Position numbers and translations under genes: made by a program
Shown: positions 1 to 12,064 of the stretch, in pieces
Layout: every line of letters starts with the position of its first letter
How positions within the stretch are numbered: position 1 is the first letter of the stretch
The notes under the pieces: model-generated
Database searches by the model: none
Told to the model about the DNA's origin: nothing
What the model saw: only the letters and a program-made list of their open reading frames with translations
NCBI GenBank assembly: GCA_027186245.1
Contig: CP114498.1
Coordinates: forward strand, 4,719,501-4,783,500
Source of the DNA: Coriaria nepalensis
Taxonomy: Eukaryota; Streptophyta; Magnoliopsida; Cucurbitales; Coriariaceae
Length of the DNA stretch: 64,000 nt
Direction: 5' to 3'

Positions 1-840
1 TGCCCTGTATATAAGCCTAGTCGGGCCTAGTTCGGAAATTTTTTTTATTATTATTTTTTTGTTTATGTCTTCATTGTAAGGTTCGTTTTTTTCTCCTTAA
101 AGTCGGGGTTTTTTTTTGACAAACTCATTATTTAATAATATGCAATGAAATCTTTATTTAGTCAAAAAATTATTCTTTATTTGAGATGTTCTTAGATTCC
201 TAGTTATTTGATAATTAGACAATTTGATAATTTGAGATGCTATTAATTATTTGATTATAAACTTTGATAATATAATTTGATAATTTTGCTTGGATTATTC
301 TTTGAACCTCTTGTTAATTGGATTGTTTTCATGATTAAAAATCTCAAATAATTTCACTTACTTTAATAATAATTTATTATGAATAATTTATTTAAAAAGG
401 GTCAGACCCATTTTAGACCTAGTAAGCTCAGTAAAACTTAGCCCACTTTAGACCCGGATGAATCTAAGATAAATCCAAAAAACTTTTCAAAATCTGAATA
501 TGTATTTTAAAAACGAACTATATCCAACAAAATCTATTTTTTTTCCAAACTCAACCCATACAACCCTAATTAATAAAAAACCTCATAAAAATCGGATTGG
601 ATTGAGCCGAGCTAGGTAACCCATTTTAACACTCTTATTTTTAAATATATGAGACCTCTGCACTAGCAAATTGGAGATCGGTTAGGATGTCAGCATACCC
701 CATCTCTTATTAGGCATATGCATAATTATGGACCGTCTTATGTTAATCGGATGATACTAAATAATGATCAAGAAATATGATTTTTATTTTTTTATTCTTT
801 TAATTTTTTGAGATGAAAATCCTAATTAATGTAATTAATG
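1..840. other. Gene-poor flank, no gene seen
   Basis: A/T-rich DNA with no supportable coding region on either strand. The part at about 400-620 has short alternating pyrimidine/purine phrases of the kind seen in decayed plant repeats, but no terminal repeats could be paired, so no element is named. The right end lies in the upstream region of the RNA-binding protein gene. Confidence 0.5.
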
Positions 841-886
841 CGCATGCACGCGCGCGCGCGCGCGCGCACACACACACACACACACA
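841..886. repeat. (CG)n followed by (CA)n dinucleotide tract
   Basis: An uninterrupted alternating purine-pyrimidine stretch: about ten CG units followed by about ten CA units. It lies about 225 bp upstream of the hnRNP start codon. Such tracts can adopt left-handed Z-DNA and often vary in length; any regulatory role is inference. Confidence 0.9.
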
Positions 887-1109
887 GAGGCTCACCCGAC
901 CTCAGCAAACTGCCCCACCACCCCCTTTCTTCTGACTTAAATAATAAAAGTAATAAGTCAAATTGACTTCGTCGTCTCATCAAACCCTAATAACCCCCTT
1001 TCCCTCCCATCTCTTTTCCCAATTTTTATTTTATTTTATTTTTTCACTCTCCGAGCTCAGAGAGCGAAAGACATCTGTCAGAGGGGACAACCTGACGGAC
1101 GAGAAGGTC

Positions 1110-3072
1110 ATGGATTCAGACGAAGGAAAACTATTCGTAGGAGGAATAGCATGGGATACTTCAGAGGACGAGCTCAAGAATTACTTCAACCAGTTCGGCG
1201 AAGTCACTCAGACCGTCATAATGCGTGACAAGATCACCGGCCGTCCTAGAGGTTTTGGCTTCGTCGTCTTCTCTGACCCTTCCGTACTCGATCACGTCCT
1301 TCGGGAAAAGCACACCATCGATGGTCGCCTGGTTCGTCACTTCCCCTCCCTCTTCATTCATTCTGGTGCTAATTCCTTTACTACCATTGTTTCTTAATTT
1401 AGGAGAATGATAAGGTCTTATGGTCCATGATCTGGAACTTTTATGTATGCTGCCCATTACTGTTTTCCATACATAATTAGGTTTATAGTGCTACCGTTTT
1501 ATTCTTTGGTTAATAACTTAAATGTCTGCTGGTGCCAAAAGATGCAAATACTCAATGAATTGACAAACAAAATTCTATAAGCGTTTGTGTTTTGAAGTAA
1601 ACTAAAGATAATATTCTGTGGCATGCAATCTTCTTTGCATGTATGACAAATGGATATATCGAACTCATAAAATTGGATGTAAACAATGCAGGTTTCTGGA
1701 TTTTTGCTGTTCTTTAATAGTGATGATTTTTTTTCTTTCAAAAGTAGGTAGTAACATTTATAATAAATGGATAGTTTCTGCATTTTTGAGTCCATTAAGC
1801 GAATATATATGGATGTTATTCGGGCTTATTTTTCCGAGAAGCCATTATGAATATCCAATACAGTTGAGTAGCATAGACATACTTTCAGTCAGAACTTGTG
1901 ACTACGTAATGTGGCTTACTATAAATTGATAGGTTTTATGAGACAGAGGTCTCAATTATAATCTGTTTTTTTGTGAGAATGTCATGCAAGAAAATTATCA
2001 TCTTGTCATAGATGATCTTGTAATAGAAGCTTCCCCTAAGCATCTATGGTAACAACAGTACACCTTTCTGAACTTGTATAAAATGATCTTGTTGTGAGTG
2101 ATAAGCCATTTACATACTTAAAAGCTGTGCCATGATGCACAGGTAGAGGCAAAGAGAGCTTTATCAAGAGAGGAACAACAGCATACCTCCTTTAGAAGTG
2201 GAGGTTACAGTTCTGGCAGAGGCTCTGGAGGGGGAGGAAATTTTAGAACCAAGAAAATATTTGTTGGGGGTTTGCCTCCTACACTAACAGAAGATGGATT
2301 CCGTCAGTATTTTGAAAACTATGGCCAAGTAACCGACGTAGTAATAATGTATGACCAGAACACACAGCGGCCTCGTGGATTTGGTTTCTTATCATTTGAT
2401 ACAGAAGATGCCGTTGATAGAGTTCTACAAAAGAGTTTTCATGACTTAGAAGGTAAACTCGTTGAGGTGAAACAAGCCCTTCCTAAAGACTCCAATCCAG
2501 GTGGTGGCGCCCGTGGTGGGGGATTCCAAAGTTTTGGTGCGTCAGCTGCTAATACTAATGCATTTGATGGCCGAGTAGAGGGAAATATGTATATGCAGCC
2601 TCAAGCTACTGCAGGTGGTTTCCCACCATATTCAGGGTATGGTTATGGTTATGGAGTACCAAATAGTGGTGTTGGATATGGTGGTTTTAATAGTTATGCT
2701 GTTGGTGGGTATGGTGGTGCTGGATTTGGTGGGCTCGCAGCGCTATATGGAAATTCAAATGCCCATACTGGTTACCTTGGTGGGGCACCTGGGCCATTAA
2801 AAAATGCTTGGATTAACCAGACTTCTGGATATGGTGCTACAGGTCCTTGGAATGGACCAGGTAGTAGTGGTATTGCATCAAGGGGTCAATTTCCTAGTGC
2901 GAACCAAGGTTATATGTATGGTAATTATGGTGGAGGTGATGGCTCTTATGGTGGTTATGGGGTTGCTGGTGGGAGTGCCCTGAATAGCAATAATGGGAGC
3001 GGTTCAGGTGGTGCAGGGGAGCAACATGGGATGAGTGGTAGCTACACAGGGAGTGGCTATGGTGACAACTGA
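1110..3072 (+). CDS. hnRNP/Musashi-like RNA-binding protein, two RRMs and a glycine-rich tail
   Basis: Two exons, 1110-1331 and 2143-3072, join in phase 0 (GT donor after 1331, CAG acceptor before 2143) to give 383 aa. RRM1 has RNP2 LFVGGI (residues 8-13) and RNP1 RGFGFVVF (47-54). RRM2 has RNP2 IFVGGL (about 113-118) and RNP1 RGFGFLSF (152-159). From about residue 195 the protein is rich in Gly, Tyr, Asn and Ser (GYGGYG-type repeats), a low-complexity tail typical of plant hnRNP A/B-like proteins. The family binds single-stranded RNA in nucleus and cytoplasm and acts in mRNA processing, transport or stability. The ATG at 1110 is preferred because RRM1 begins at once after it; an in-frame upstream extension to 963 is low-complexity and reads like 5' UTR. 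The 3' end may be frameshifted (see 3080-3157). The exact paralogue is not determined. Confidence 0.93.
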
Positions 3073-3079
3073 TGGATGG

Positions 3080-3157
3080 AATTCAGGTTGCTCTGGTTCA
3101 GGATGGAGGTCTGATACTTCACAGGCCCCAGGTGATTCTCGTTCCCAGCAAGGTTAA
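3080..3157 (+). other. Out-of-frame continuation of the hnRNP C-terminus
   Basis: The CDS stops at TGA (3070-3072). In another frame, 3080-3157 reads on as a short Ser/Gly/Gln-rich peptide beginning NSGCSGSGWRSDTSQ and ending in TAA at 3155. WRSD-type tails are familiar at the end of plant relatives, so this looks like the ancestral terminus displaced by an indel, an annotated-frame sequencing error, or a terminal exon reached by alternative splicing. From 3158 to about 3700 the sequence looks like 3' UTR. Confidence 0.5.
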
Positions 3158-4100
3158 TGGCAGTGACCTAATGGTTATAGTCTTTTTACACAGACTGCTT
3201 ATGCAGGGAATCATCGCCCTACTTATGCTGGATGGCAACAGGTCTTGAGGCTGGTTGGATCTCTCTATATTCAGTGTACCAAGCAATTGTTTGCTCTGGC
3301 AGTTGAATATGACTATTATTAGTTTCTGTTAATAGTAAAATTGGCTGAAGAGTAAAATTATGTGACTTTTTTTTATCAGCTTAATTGGGAAACTCTCTCT
3401 CTCCTTTAATCTTCTTTAAGGCCATAAATAGCTCTCTTTAGGATTGTGAATGGTGATAATATGTATGATTGGCATTGCTTATTTTTCTGTAGTCAATTGA
3501 CATTTTCTGTAGCTCTGGATAATTATGCATGGAACATTTGCTTGATCCAAGTAGTATCCGTTGCTGCATCTTATAGCATGTAGAGGTTTAGTGCTGCAGT
3601 GTGGCTTTTTCTATTCGATGATTCTTGACCGCTTTGCTTTCGGCAGCCATAGAATCACACTTTAGTTTCTGCCATCTCAAAGAAGCAATATATTTCTGGT
3701 CTGATATCATTTGTAATATTCTATCCAACAATAACCCTTCAGTTCAGTTAAGTGCCAGAAAGTTCAGTTTTTGCTTGGAAGTTGTGATTGTAAAAAGGTT
3801 TTGAAAGCATTTGTGGCATCGACAGGACTATCTGGTGGAGTTGCTAATGGTTTGTTGAATTGATATTTCATTCCAGCTTGTGGAGTTAGGAGGAATCTTC
3901 CTGAGCCCATATTGCTTGTGGGATGTCTACCTCGAATTTCATGAGGTACCTCAGAGGTCTTTTCTTTTTCTCGGGCTTATGTCTTCTGGTCCTCATGTTC
4001 TTTAGAGAATAAACTTTGGTCACTGGGCATTTTAAGATATATGGTTCAGTTACATGGAAATGAACCAAATATAGTTTAGATAACAGAGAATTTTTAAAAT

Positions 4101-4200
4101 GGTCATGGAGTAGATACTCTTTATGGTTCAGATTGAGCCATGTCATCATAAATGATGATGTAATTTAATTTGAGCCGAAGGGAGTATCTACTCCATGACC
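4101..4200. repeat. 100-bp fold-back (MITE-like) inverted repeat
   Basis: The left arm begins GGTCATGGAGTAGATACTC and the right arm ends with its exact reverse complement (GAGTATCTACTCCATGACC). Imperfect complementarity continues inward almost to the centre (TCATCATAAATGATGA), so the whole unit can fold into one hairpin. There is no coding capacity and no clear target duplication. It resembles a small non-autonomous DNA transposon lying about 1 kb downstream of the hnRNP stop codon. Confidence 0.75.
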
Positions 4201-7200
4201 TCCTAAAAAGACCTCTTAGATAACTTAAAATTTGTCTTTGTTGCATAAAATACCAGACTGTAATCTTCCTAACCTTTTCTTCGTTGTTGCAAGCCCCTCT
4301 ACCATATGCTATTATTGTCAATGGTATCAACTAAGTGCTTGTTCAAGTTGGGACGTCGGTGCATGTGTCCTCATTTTCCCGTTTAATTGTTTGTTATAAT
4401 TAGATATCATGTTTCTGTATTTCATTTTGTGGTACCACCTTTTTTCCTTTCTCAAGCCCGGATGCAATGTGCGGTGATTTTTATCTTTAAACCCGGTTTC
4501 CCTTTTGATATGAAAGTCACCCACATTTTTGCTGTCATATAATTATTATTGACTAATACTATTATCCGCCCTATCTTAGATTCCACCCCTTACCGCACTA
4601 ATTTATAACATAATCGCTTTGTTACTGCTATATTAGTCAGTCTTATGGATCCTTTATCATACTGTACCCTCACATAGCCGTTGAATAGAGCAACTGTAGA
4701 CTAGATAGGATACTGTACGTCCTATCATAGAGAGTTAGCTGGTCTTAAGATAGGATGATGTTATGAGTGTCTAGCGTTTCACAGCTCTGTAGACTAGACT
4801 CGTTAGATGTTTAATAATTGAATCTCTCTTTATTTTATTTCTGCTTCCCTACTGTTCTATAGGCTGAATCAGACTGATGTGATTTCATTCAAAGAGTCTT
4901 ATAAAATTTCTGGTTTGACAAGTACAGGCATAAAATTCACCACATTTCTATTGTTCACATATCTTGATTTACTCTTCCATCAAATTGCTTGCAACTGACG
5001 TGATAGGGAATGGCGGGTCTCGTGTGATGGGCTCCATCCCATCTCTTTCATGCCTTTTGCGTGCAACCATATAGGATGATGATACTTTTCTCATCTGAAT
5101 CTTCCTACTGTCTTTGAAACTGACCCAACACAAATTTTTTTGAATCATTTAAACTTGTTGATCAGGGGCTAGTTGTGATCCAAATAGACCAGAGCAGGAA
5201 TTGTCATCTCTTTTATCAGATTGCTTTTGTACTCTGACTCCTGGCTGTGATCAATTGCCATAAGGTAAATGTTCAAACAACAATGAATGCATCGCGCTTG
5301 GTCCCACAAACTTGACTTTTGAGATATGGAGCTTGTCTGGATTTCGGTCTCAGACTCTTGCAATACTTATAATTAAAAAAAGAAGGTGAACTTCACAAAT
5401 TAGTGAATATTGTGGTATGGAATGGTTGGTATAATATAACTTTCATTATAGTCTATTTTCTTTCATTTTATTGCTCTTTCTTCAAACACAGTTTTTCATT
5501 GTGTTAAAAGGTAAAATAGATTGTTTTGTTGTAAGTAATGCCGTTTCTGGACATAGAAGGGTGATAGCTTTTGTGGTGTACATATCAAGTTAGGAAAAGA
5601 GTTTGTTTTAAACTATCCCCTTTTAGATTGATTTAAGATGTCAAATAACTCTTACAATGTTATATAACACAGAACAGAAGTATGTCTTAAAAGAAGGATG
5701 TTACCAGTTCCCAAAATTCGTTGGGAAGGGGTGGAGATGTGATATTCGATCTCTGATTTCTATCATCAAATGGGATTCAACTACTACTTGAGCCTTGCCC
5801 TACAAATTTGACCTCATAAGCACCTCTTCCTAACAGACATCTCTGCCTTCCCTTGTCATCAAGGCAGATAGGCAACGCCATTCATGTGCATATAACATTC
5901 ATGTGAGCCTCATAAATTTCGTTCAGACACTCCTTTCATGCTTTCAACATCAGAATGAATTAGGGTAGGAAAAAAAAAAAAACATAACATGATCATAATC
6001 TTGTGGTGGACATTGGTTCGTTGCTACAATATCAAGCCTATTACAAACCTTAGCAGAATATTGTGTGGCTTGTTTAAGTGTCCCCTTCTAAATATGAACT
6101 AGTCCATCTTAACAATTTATAGCTCCTTGGATCCATTCTAGGACTGCTTAGTTTTTAGATTCCATAGCCGAATTGAACAAGGCGACATTGTCTTAAGTGA
6201 GAGACTTGTCTGTCTCTATAATCCCTGTCACACTTCCTTTCGTTTTTCTGGCAAAAAAAGAATCTATTTTCTATTCTTTTAAATTTTTATTTTTTTCAGT
6301 TCATTTTTGTTTATCAGTATATGAGATGATCAAGTGATCTGAGAATGAGTTTGGTGCAGTGTCTTCCGAACTGCAGTTTGGTTACTTTTCTAAATAGTTT
6401 GGTACAATGCAAACGCTCGGTTTGATCAATATTTATGTACGAAATTTCTTGATTGTGTAGGACTTTAGAGTAAGTAAAGTCATTTTGTTTCCTAAAAGAC
6501 GAAACATGGTTTATTTTTGCTGATTAATGGGGTGGATCCAGCGTTCGCCGAGCCAACCTTGATGATACAATCAAGAAGACTTGTCTAGAAAGGAAACACG
6601 AAAAGTTTAGGGTCATTACAAAAAACGTTTCATCAGAAGAAAATCGGTCCTATAAATTCAAATGCAGTTTGGTTCACCTGGTTTGGGAATCGGTTTCTTA
6701 ACTTCAATCCCTTCTTTTTTTTTATATATTTTTTTTTTCCTTTTCCAATTTCTACATTTAATGAAATTGGGGTGATTTTTGTTAAATTGGGGCAAATTAT
6801 TATGAAACGGTGAGTGTTCTGAATACAAGTGTCTGATAGAGATTTTTAAGTGCAAAATTTATTTATTGGTTAGGTCACAAGTTTCTTTTCTTCTGAATTC
6901 ATCTAATCATATCAGCATTCTCATACTGATAAACAAAAATGAACCCAATTCTGAAAAAGAACACTTACGGTTGTGATTTAGCATGCACATGCATTCTGAA
7001 AATTTTTTAGATCCCAATTCAAATCGCTACACTAAAAGCTTCACAAGCCATCTCCATGCTTCTAATATATATTGCCAAATTGTAACATCCATTTTTTGGC
7101 CAAATTATAATGATTCTTCTTCTGTAGGGTTAAAACTAAAAAATAGTTGTTGCTTTTCCGGTATTTTCTCACATTTTAAATAAAACCTTATCGTAAAAAT

Positions 7201-7604
7201 ATTTTAACAATAATATTCAAGCTATTTCTTCTCCATTCATGTCAGCATTGCGTATAGGGGGGTTATTGTATAATCAATAGTATATACATGTTTTTTTATT
7301 TTAACATAATCAATTATTATTTTTTTATTATTAATTATTTATGAATTATTAAAGATATGTACATGAGATACAATCTACTAATTAATTTTATTTAAATACA
7401 TACTATAATTATATCAAAGTCTCATCTTATAATACTTTTACTCGTAATGAAATTATTTTTAGTAAAATTTAACTGTTTCAATTCTTGAGCATGTAAATAT
7501 GAACTATATTCTATATATAATATCCGATTCAACTTTAGTAGTATTTGTTTTATCTTAATGGGCAATTAGGTAACCTATACAAGATGGTATATGTCCTCCT
7601 CTCT

Positions 7605-7605
7605 A

Positions 7606-7637
<32 letters not shown>
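7605..7637. repeat. (AT)n microsatellite
   Basis: An uninterrupted TA/AT tract of about 33 bp in A/T-rich intergenic DNA; likely length-polymorphic. Confidence 0.85.
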
Positions 7638-7641
<4 letters not shown>

Positions 7642-8289
7642 TGTTATAAGTTTATATTTTATACTAAAATAAAATATATTTATGGAAAGTTAACTAGAAA
7701 CAACATAAAAAAAAAATCATAAAGTTATTATCATCAATGTATCATAAATCATCAAAAAATAAAATTATGAATAGATCATTAATGTAATCTATACGTAAAC
7801 TAGATAATTAGAGTCAATATTTTTTATGCCTACGTTATTTTTAATAAGATTTTAAAATATTTTTAAAAATTATTATAAAATATGAAATAAAGATATAGTT
7901 TATTACAAAAGTGTCATATGATTTTCTATAGAAAATTAAATTTAAAATATATATATAACGTAATTCTATAATTAAACTCGAGTTTTATTATATATTATAT
8001 TATATGATATATCATGTAACGCTCCAACTCATTCTGCTTGGTCGATATAATTCACAAGGGAAAAAGAAAACTAATGAAATAAAATAGCACAAGAAAAGAA
8101 TGAGGCAAAGGACGGAAACACAAAGTAAGTGAATGGGAAACAAAATGAGAAGAAAAAACAAATTATGATAAAATATCTCAATTTTAAGGTAGTAAGAAGG
8201 CTTTATAAAAGGTATTGTAAGAACTCACATGAATCCCATCAAGACATATTAGAAGACCCCCCTTCCTCTCTTCCGCTTTCTCTGCCATA

Positions 8290-10434
8290 ATGGCAGTAAT
8301 GGTTGAAGAGAAGGTCTGTACAGATCAGGATGATTACACACAAGATGGCACTGTTGATCTTAAAGGCAGACCCATTTTCAGATCAAGAACTGGCAGATGG
8401 AGAGCTTGTTCCTTCATTGTAGGTAACATATACAACACTCAATATATATATACATACAACTCTTTGTTTCTAATCCACATACTATATGTATATGATATGT
8501 AAAGCCAGTATTACAGACATCGTGATCCTGACATGAACCTTGTCATTGATTCCTCTAGAAGCTTAATACTAACATAATCTTCAACGTAACAATAAAAGCT
8601 GCATATGGGTTTGATTAATTGTTTTAATGAACGTAGGATATGAAGTGTTTGAAAGAATGGCATACTATGGGATAGCATCAAACCTAGTGCTTTACTTGAC
8701 AAACAAACTGCATCAAGGCACTGTAGCATCAGCAAATAATGTTACAAACTGGATTGGCACTGTTTGGATGACACCTATTTTGGGTGCTTACATAGCCGAC
8801 GCGTATCTTGGCCGCTATTGGACCTTTCTCGCTGCATCCGCCATTTACCTCATTGTAAGTAGACGTCTACTAACTACTTACTGATTGTCCTAAACTCTGA
8901 ATCTATTTCAATTTCATCGAAAACGTTGCAACTGTACACAGGGAATGACCCTGCTTACTCTGGCAGTTTCCGTGCCGGCCCTAAGACCACCCTCATGCAA
9001 CCAAGAGGGGTGTAAGAAAACATCCTCACCATTCCAGGTGGCTGTATTCTACTCCGCTTTGTACATAATTGCAGCCGGAACTGGTGGGACCAAGCCCAAC
9101 ATTTCAACAATGGGTGCAGATCAATTCGATGAGTTTGAGCCTAAGGAGAGGGCCCAAAAGCTCTCTTTCTTCAATTGGTGGATGTTTAGTATCTTCTTCG
9201 GCACTCTTTTCTCAAACACCTTCTTGGTTTACATACAAGACAATGTGGGGTGGGGCCTCGGATATGGGCTTCCAACATTTGGGCTTGCAATTTCTGTCTT
9301 GGTCTTTCTTGTGGGCAGCCCATTTTATAGGCATAAAGTCCCTTCTGGGAGCCCTCTTAGCAGGATAGCTCAGGTACTAGTAGCTTCTTTCACCAAGTGG
9401 AAAGTGACCATCCCAACTGACCCAGAAGAGTTGCATGAGTTTAGCTCGGATGAGTCTGCTAAATCTGGAAAATTCAGAATTGACCATACCATTTCTTTAA
9501 GGTAAATATACTTTCTATTCCCTTTCGTTAATCAGCCATCTTCAGTTCTTGTAGTTCTTATAATGGGAAGTTTATGAACAGATTCCTCGACAAAGCGGCA
9601 GTGAAAAAGGAGTACTGCAGCTCACCATGGAAGCTATGTCCAGTAACTCAAGTAGAAGAGACAAAGCAAATGATAAAGATGCTTCCGATTCTGGCCGTTA
9701 CATTCATTCCAAGCACGGTAATAGCACAAGTGGGCACTCTCTTTGTCAAACAAGGAACAACCTTAAACAGAAACATGGGCCCTCACTTTGAAATCCCTCC
9801 AGCATGTCTCACAGCTTTTGTAACACTCTTCATGCTTGCCAGCATCGTAATCTACGACCGTTTTCTCGTACCGACTTTCCAAAGATACACAAAAATTCCT
9901 AGAGGAATCACATTGCTGCAAAGAATGGGAATTGGGCTTGTTCTTCATGTGATTATCATGGTCACTGCCTGTTTTGTTGAGAGAAAAAGACTAAGTGTTA
10001 TACGACAGAGTCAACGGTTCGGAGAAAAAGATGAGGTCCCTCTGACCATTTTCATCCTCCTACCTCAATTTGCGCTAATGGGTATTGCTGATAGTTTTGT
10101 GGAAGTGGCCAAGTTGGAGTTTTTTTATGACCAAGCACCAGAAGGAATGAAGAGTTTAGGTACTTCTTACTTTACCAGCAGTTTAGGAATTGGGCATTTT
10201 CTGAGTAGCTTTGTGCTCAAGACTGTGTCTGATTTTACCAAGAGAAGAGAGGGGCAGGAAGGATGGATTTTGGACAACTTGAATGCGTCTCATTTAGACT
10301 ACTATTATGCATTCCTGGCATTTTTGAGCTTCATCAACTTGCTGTTCTATGTGGTGGTTGCGAAGCTGTATGTATATAATGTTAATGTTGATGTTAATGT
10401 TAACGAGGGAGATTCATCGGACGAGGCTGTCTAG
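8290..10434 (+). CDS. NPF (NRT1/PTR family) proton-coupled transporter, NPF5-like
   Basis: Four exons, 8290-8422, 8637-8854, 8942-9501 and 9582-10434, join across GT-AG introns without frame conflict to give 587 aa, the usual family length. The N-terminus (DDYTQDGTVDLKG) and the proton-coupling ExxER motif (EVFER, residues 47-51) are in place. Other family signatures are NNVTNWIGT, ADAYLGRYW, GTGGTKPNISTMGADQFD, KLSFFNWWMFSIFFGTL, the loop junction SLRFLDKAA spanning exons 3 and 4, and KLEFFYDQAPEGMKSLGTS. About twelve membrane segments with a long central cytoplasmic loop are expected. It most resembles Arabidopsis NPF5.2/PTR3-type proteins from memory. Family members import nitrate, di/tripeptides or hormones with protons; the substrate cannot be read from the sequence. 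The start is set by the first ATG of the conserved N-terminus. No defect is seen. Confidence 0.95.
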
Positions 10435-10965
10435 TAATGAAGGCTTGAAAAGGGTGAAGATATGAGAAGAGTAAGACAAGGGTCGTTTGATTTGTAATGC
10501 CATCTTCAATACAAAAAAAATGTAATAATGGAACTTTCATTCAACTATTAAAAGGGGAAGGCCCTCCTTTTTTACTCAAAGTTGACCAATTTGGTATTAC
10601 TGCTTATCGTTGTGCAGAGCACTTTTGTCAATAGCAGAATTGCTTGTAAAAATGCATGAAAGATGATTTTTTAAAAAGCTCAATATCCTTTACTATGTAT
10701 AATTTTTTTTTTAATGACCAATATTTTTTTTTTTAAATTGTTTTTTAGCAGACAAAAAGTTGAAAAAGTTGAAACAATGGACGGATCCAAACTCGACTTT
10801 AGATTCATCTACGCCAAATAAGTTGAAAAAATATGTTACCAAGAAAAAGAAAAAGAAATGTGATTCTATGTTAAAGATTGACTACTCTAAAACAAAAGAT
10901 GTTAAAGGAGAAAAAAAAAAAAGAAAAAAAAAGGACAGAGATGACAAACTAGCATATGCATCTTG
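10435..10965. other. 3' flank of the transporter gene
   Basis: Probable 3' UTR of the NPF gene followed by A/T-rich DNA with poly-T runs. A lysine-rich open frame (10760-11056, +) comes from AAG/AAA-rich sequence and runs into the opposite-strand BRCT pseudogene; it is not regarded as a gene. Confidence 0.5.
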
Positions 10966-12064
10966 TCAGCCGAGTAAAGACTGCAATTCGGAAGCAGCAA
11001 TGGATTCAACAAGCCCTAGTGTGACCAATGACTTGAGCTCCAATTTGAGCAGCTAAGCCCTGTGCTTCATTCAATCTCTGCCAGAGAATGGTTACTTCTT
11101 CACCTACCTTGCATCCTTGAGGAGCATCCAGATTGTATACAACCAATTTTTTTGGACCTTCCGAGTTATTCTCACAATTCTGTGCCTCCAAATCTTTCCC
11201 ATCGCCAACGGTACCTCCAGCTGAAATAATCAATTCTTGAAGGTCTTCTTCATATGCTTCTAGGAAATTTCCAGTAAAATAGAATCGAGAACAAAATGGC
11301 ATAGTTCTCATCTCAAGCAAGTTTTTACAAGATTGCTTTGGTTCAGGTCCTATATTTTCTTTTCAGGGTGAGTTTGGATGCCGGAATTGGGATCGGAATT
11401 TTGGGGTCCAATTCCAATTCCAGTGTTTGGGGTGTCTTGGAATTGAAAACAGAATTTCAATTCCACAGAGCTAGTGAGAAGTTGGTATCATAATCTAGAT
11501 AGGGCCAGAAAAAACATTTCCTTCGATCATTCAAGTGGAGTAGATTTTACCTTATCTCTAACTTTAAGCCTGCCATTTCTGGGGCCATCATTACAGCCAT
11601 AGTTGTCAAGGCTAACTTCATAAAGTTCCTTCTCCATAGGACGTTTTGCTTCATTGCATGCTTTTAACCCTGAAAAAAAAATCAAGGTTTTTATATCATA
11701 AGCAAGTTGATTTCCCATCTGGAATAAACATGAAACGGCTGAAGAAAAATGGAAAGCAGACAACTAGCTTTTACATACGAGGAAAGTTAAAAGTCAGATA
11801 ATCTACAAAAATGTAACATACAGTCAATCTTAAGAATCCATCTCCCATTCAAAACTCCCATTAGATATTCGAATGTCCTTGTACATGCACCATTTTTATC
11901 AGTAGCTGCAATCACAAGAGTTACATATGGTCTCCAAGACTTGGATACTATTGCCCCAATATTTCCGCAAATTTGACTAAAAGATACTGGACCGGAAGAG
12001 AACAAGGGGATTAACACATAAGGTTTTGCAGCAAGATTTTGAAATTCACAGAGCAAGCATGGGC
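10966..12064 (-). pseudogene. BRCA1/BARD1-type tandem BRCT C-terminal fragment, truncated and frameshifted
   Basis: Read on the minus strand, three exon-like blocks encode the end of a plant BRCA1/BARD1-like protein. Block one (12064-11822) holds BRCT1: VTLVIAATDKNGACTRT, then LNGRWILKID. Block two (11669-11551) continues in phase across a GT-AG junction, restoring a Trp codon, and reads KACNEAKRPMEKELYEV. Block three (about 11320-10966) is BRCT2: FYFTGNFLEAYEEDLQ, GEEVTILWQR, IGAQVIGHT. Right after IGHT the frame shifts by one base, and the expected end LVESIAASELQS continues in the other frame to a TGA at 10966. No RING or N-terminal part is present: the block stops exactly where a copia LTR starts at 12065. 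Intact relatives act in DNA repair or in gene silencing as nuclear proteins. The splice sites are still recognisable, so decay looks recent. Confidence 0.8.
11375..11480. repeat. Possible MITE remnant (GGAATT-rich inverted motifs)
   Basis: Lies in the intron between the last two BRCT blocks. It contains repeated GGAATTGG / CCAATTCC words in both orientations and a GAGTTTGGATG-like left edge typical of small plant DNA transposons. No clean terminal repeat or target duplication could be set. Confidence 0.35.

Larger units (their letters stand above)
3700..8289. other. Intergenic, no gene supported
   Basis: Only short open frames without recognisable domains occur on either strand. The content is A/T-rich DNA, one fold-back element at 4101-4200, an AT microsatellite near 7605, and, beyond about 7.9 kb, the upstream region of the transporter gene. 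Weak remnants of older repeats cannot be excluded. Confidence 0.5.

Noticed and set aside
963..1109. N-terminal extension of the hnRNP reading frame
   Set aside because: Ser/Phe/Pro-rich sequence unlike the family, whose members begin directly with RRM1; the ATG at 1110 fits, so this is 5' UTR.
10760..11056. Lysine-rich 98-residue open frame on the plus strand
   Set aside because: Low-complexity AAG/AAA sequence with no domain; its end overlaps the opposite-strand BRCT pseudogene.
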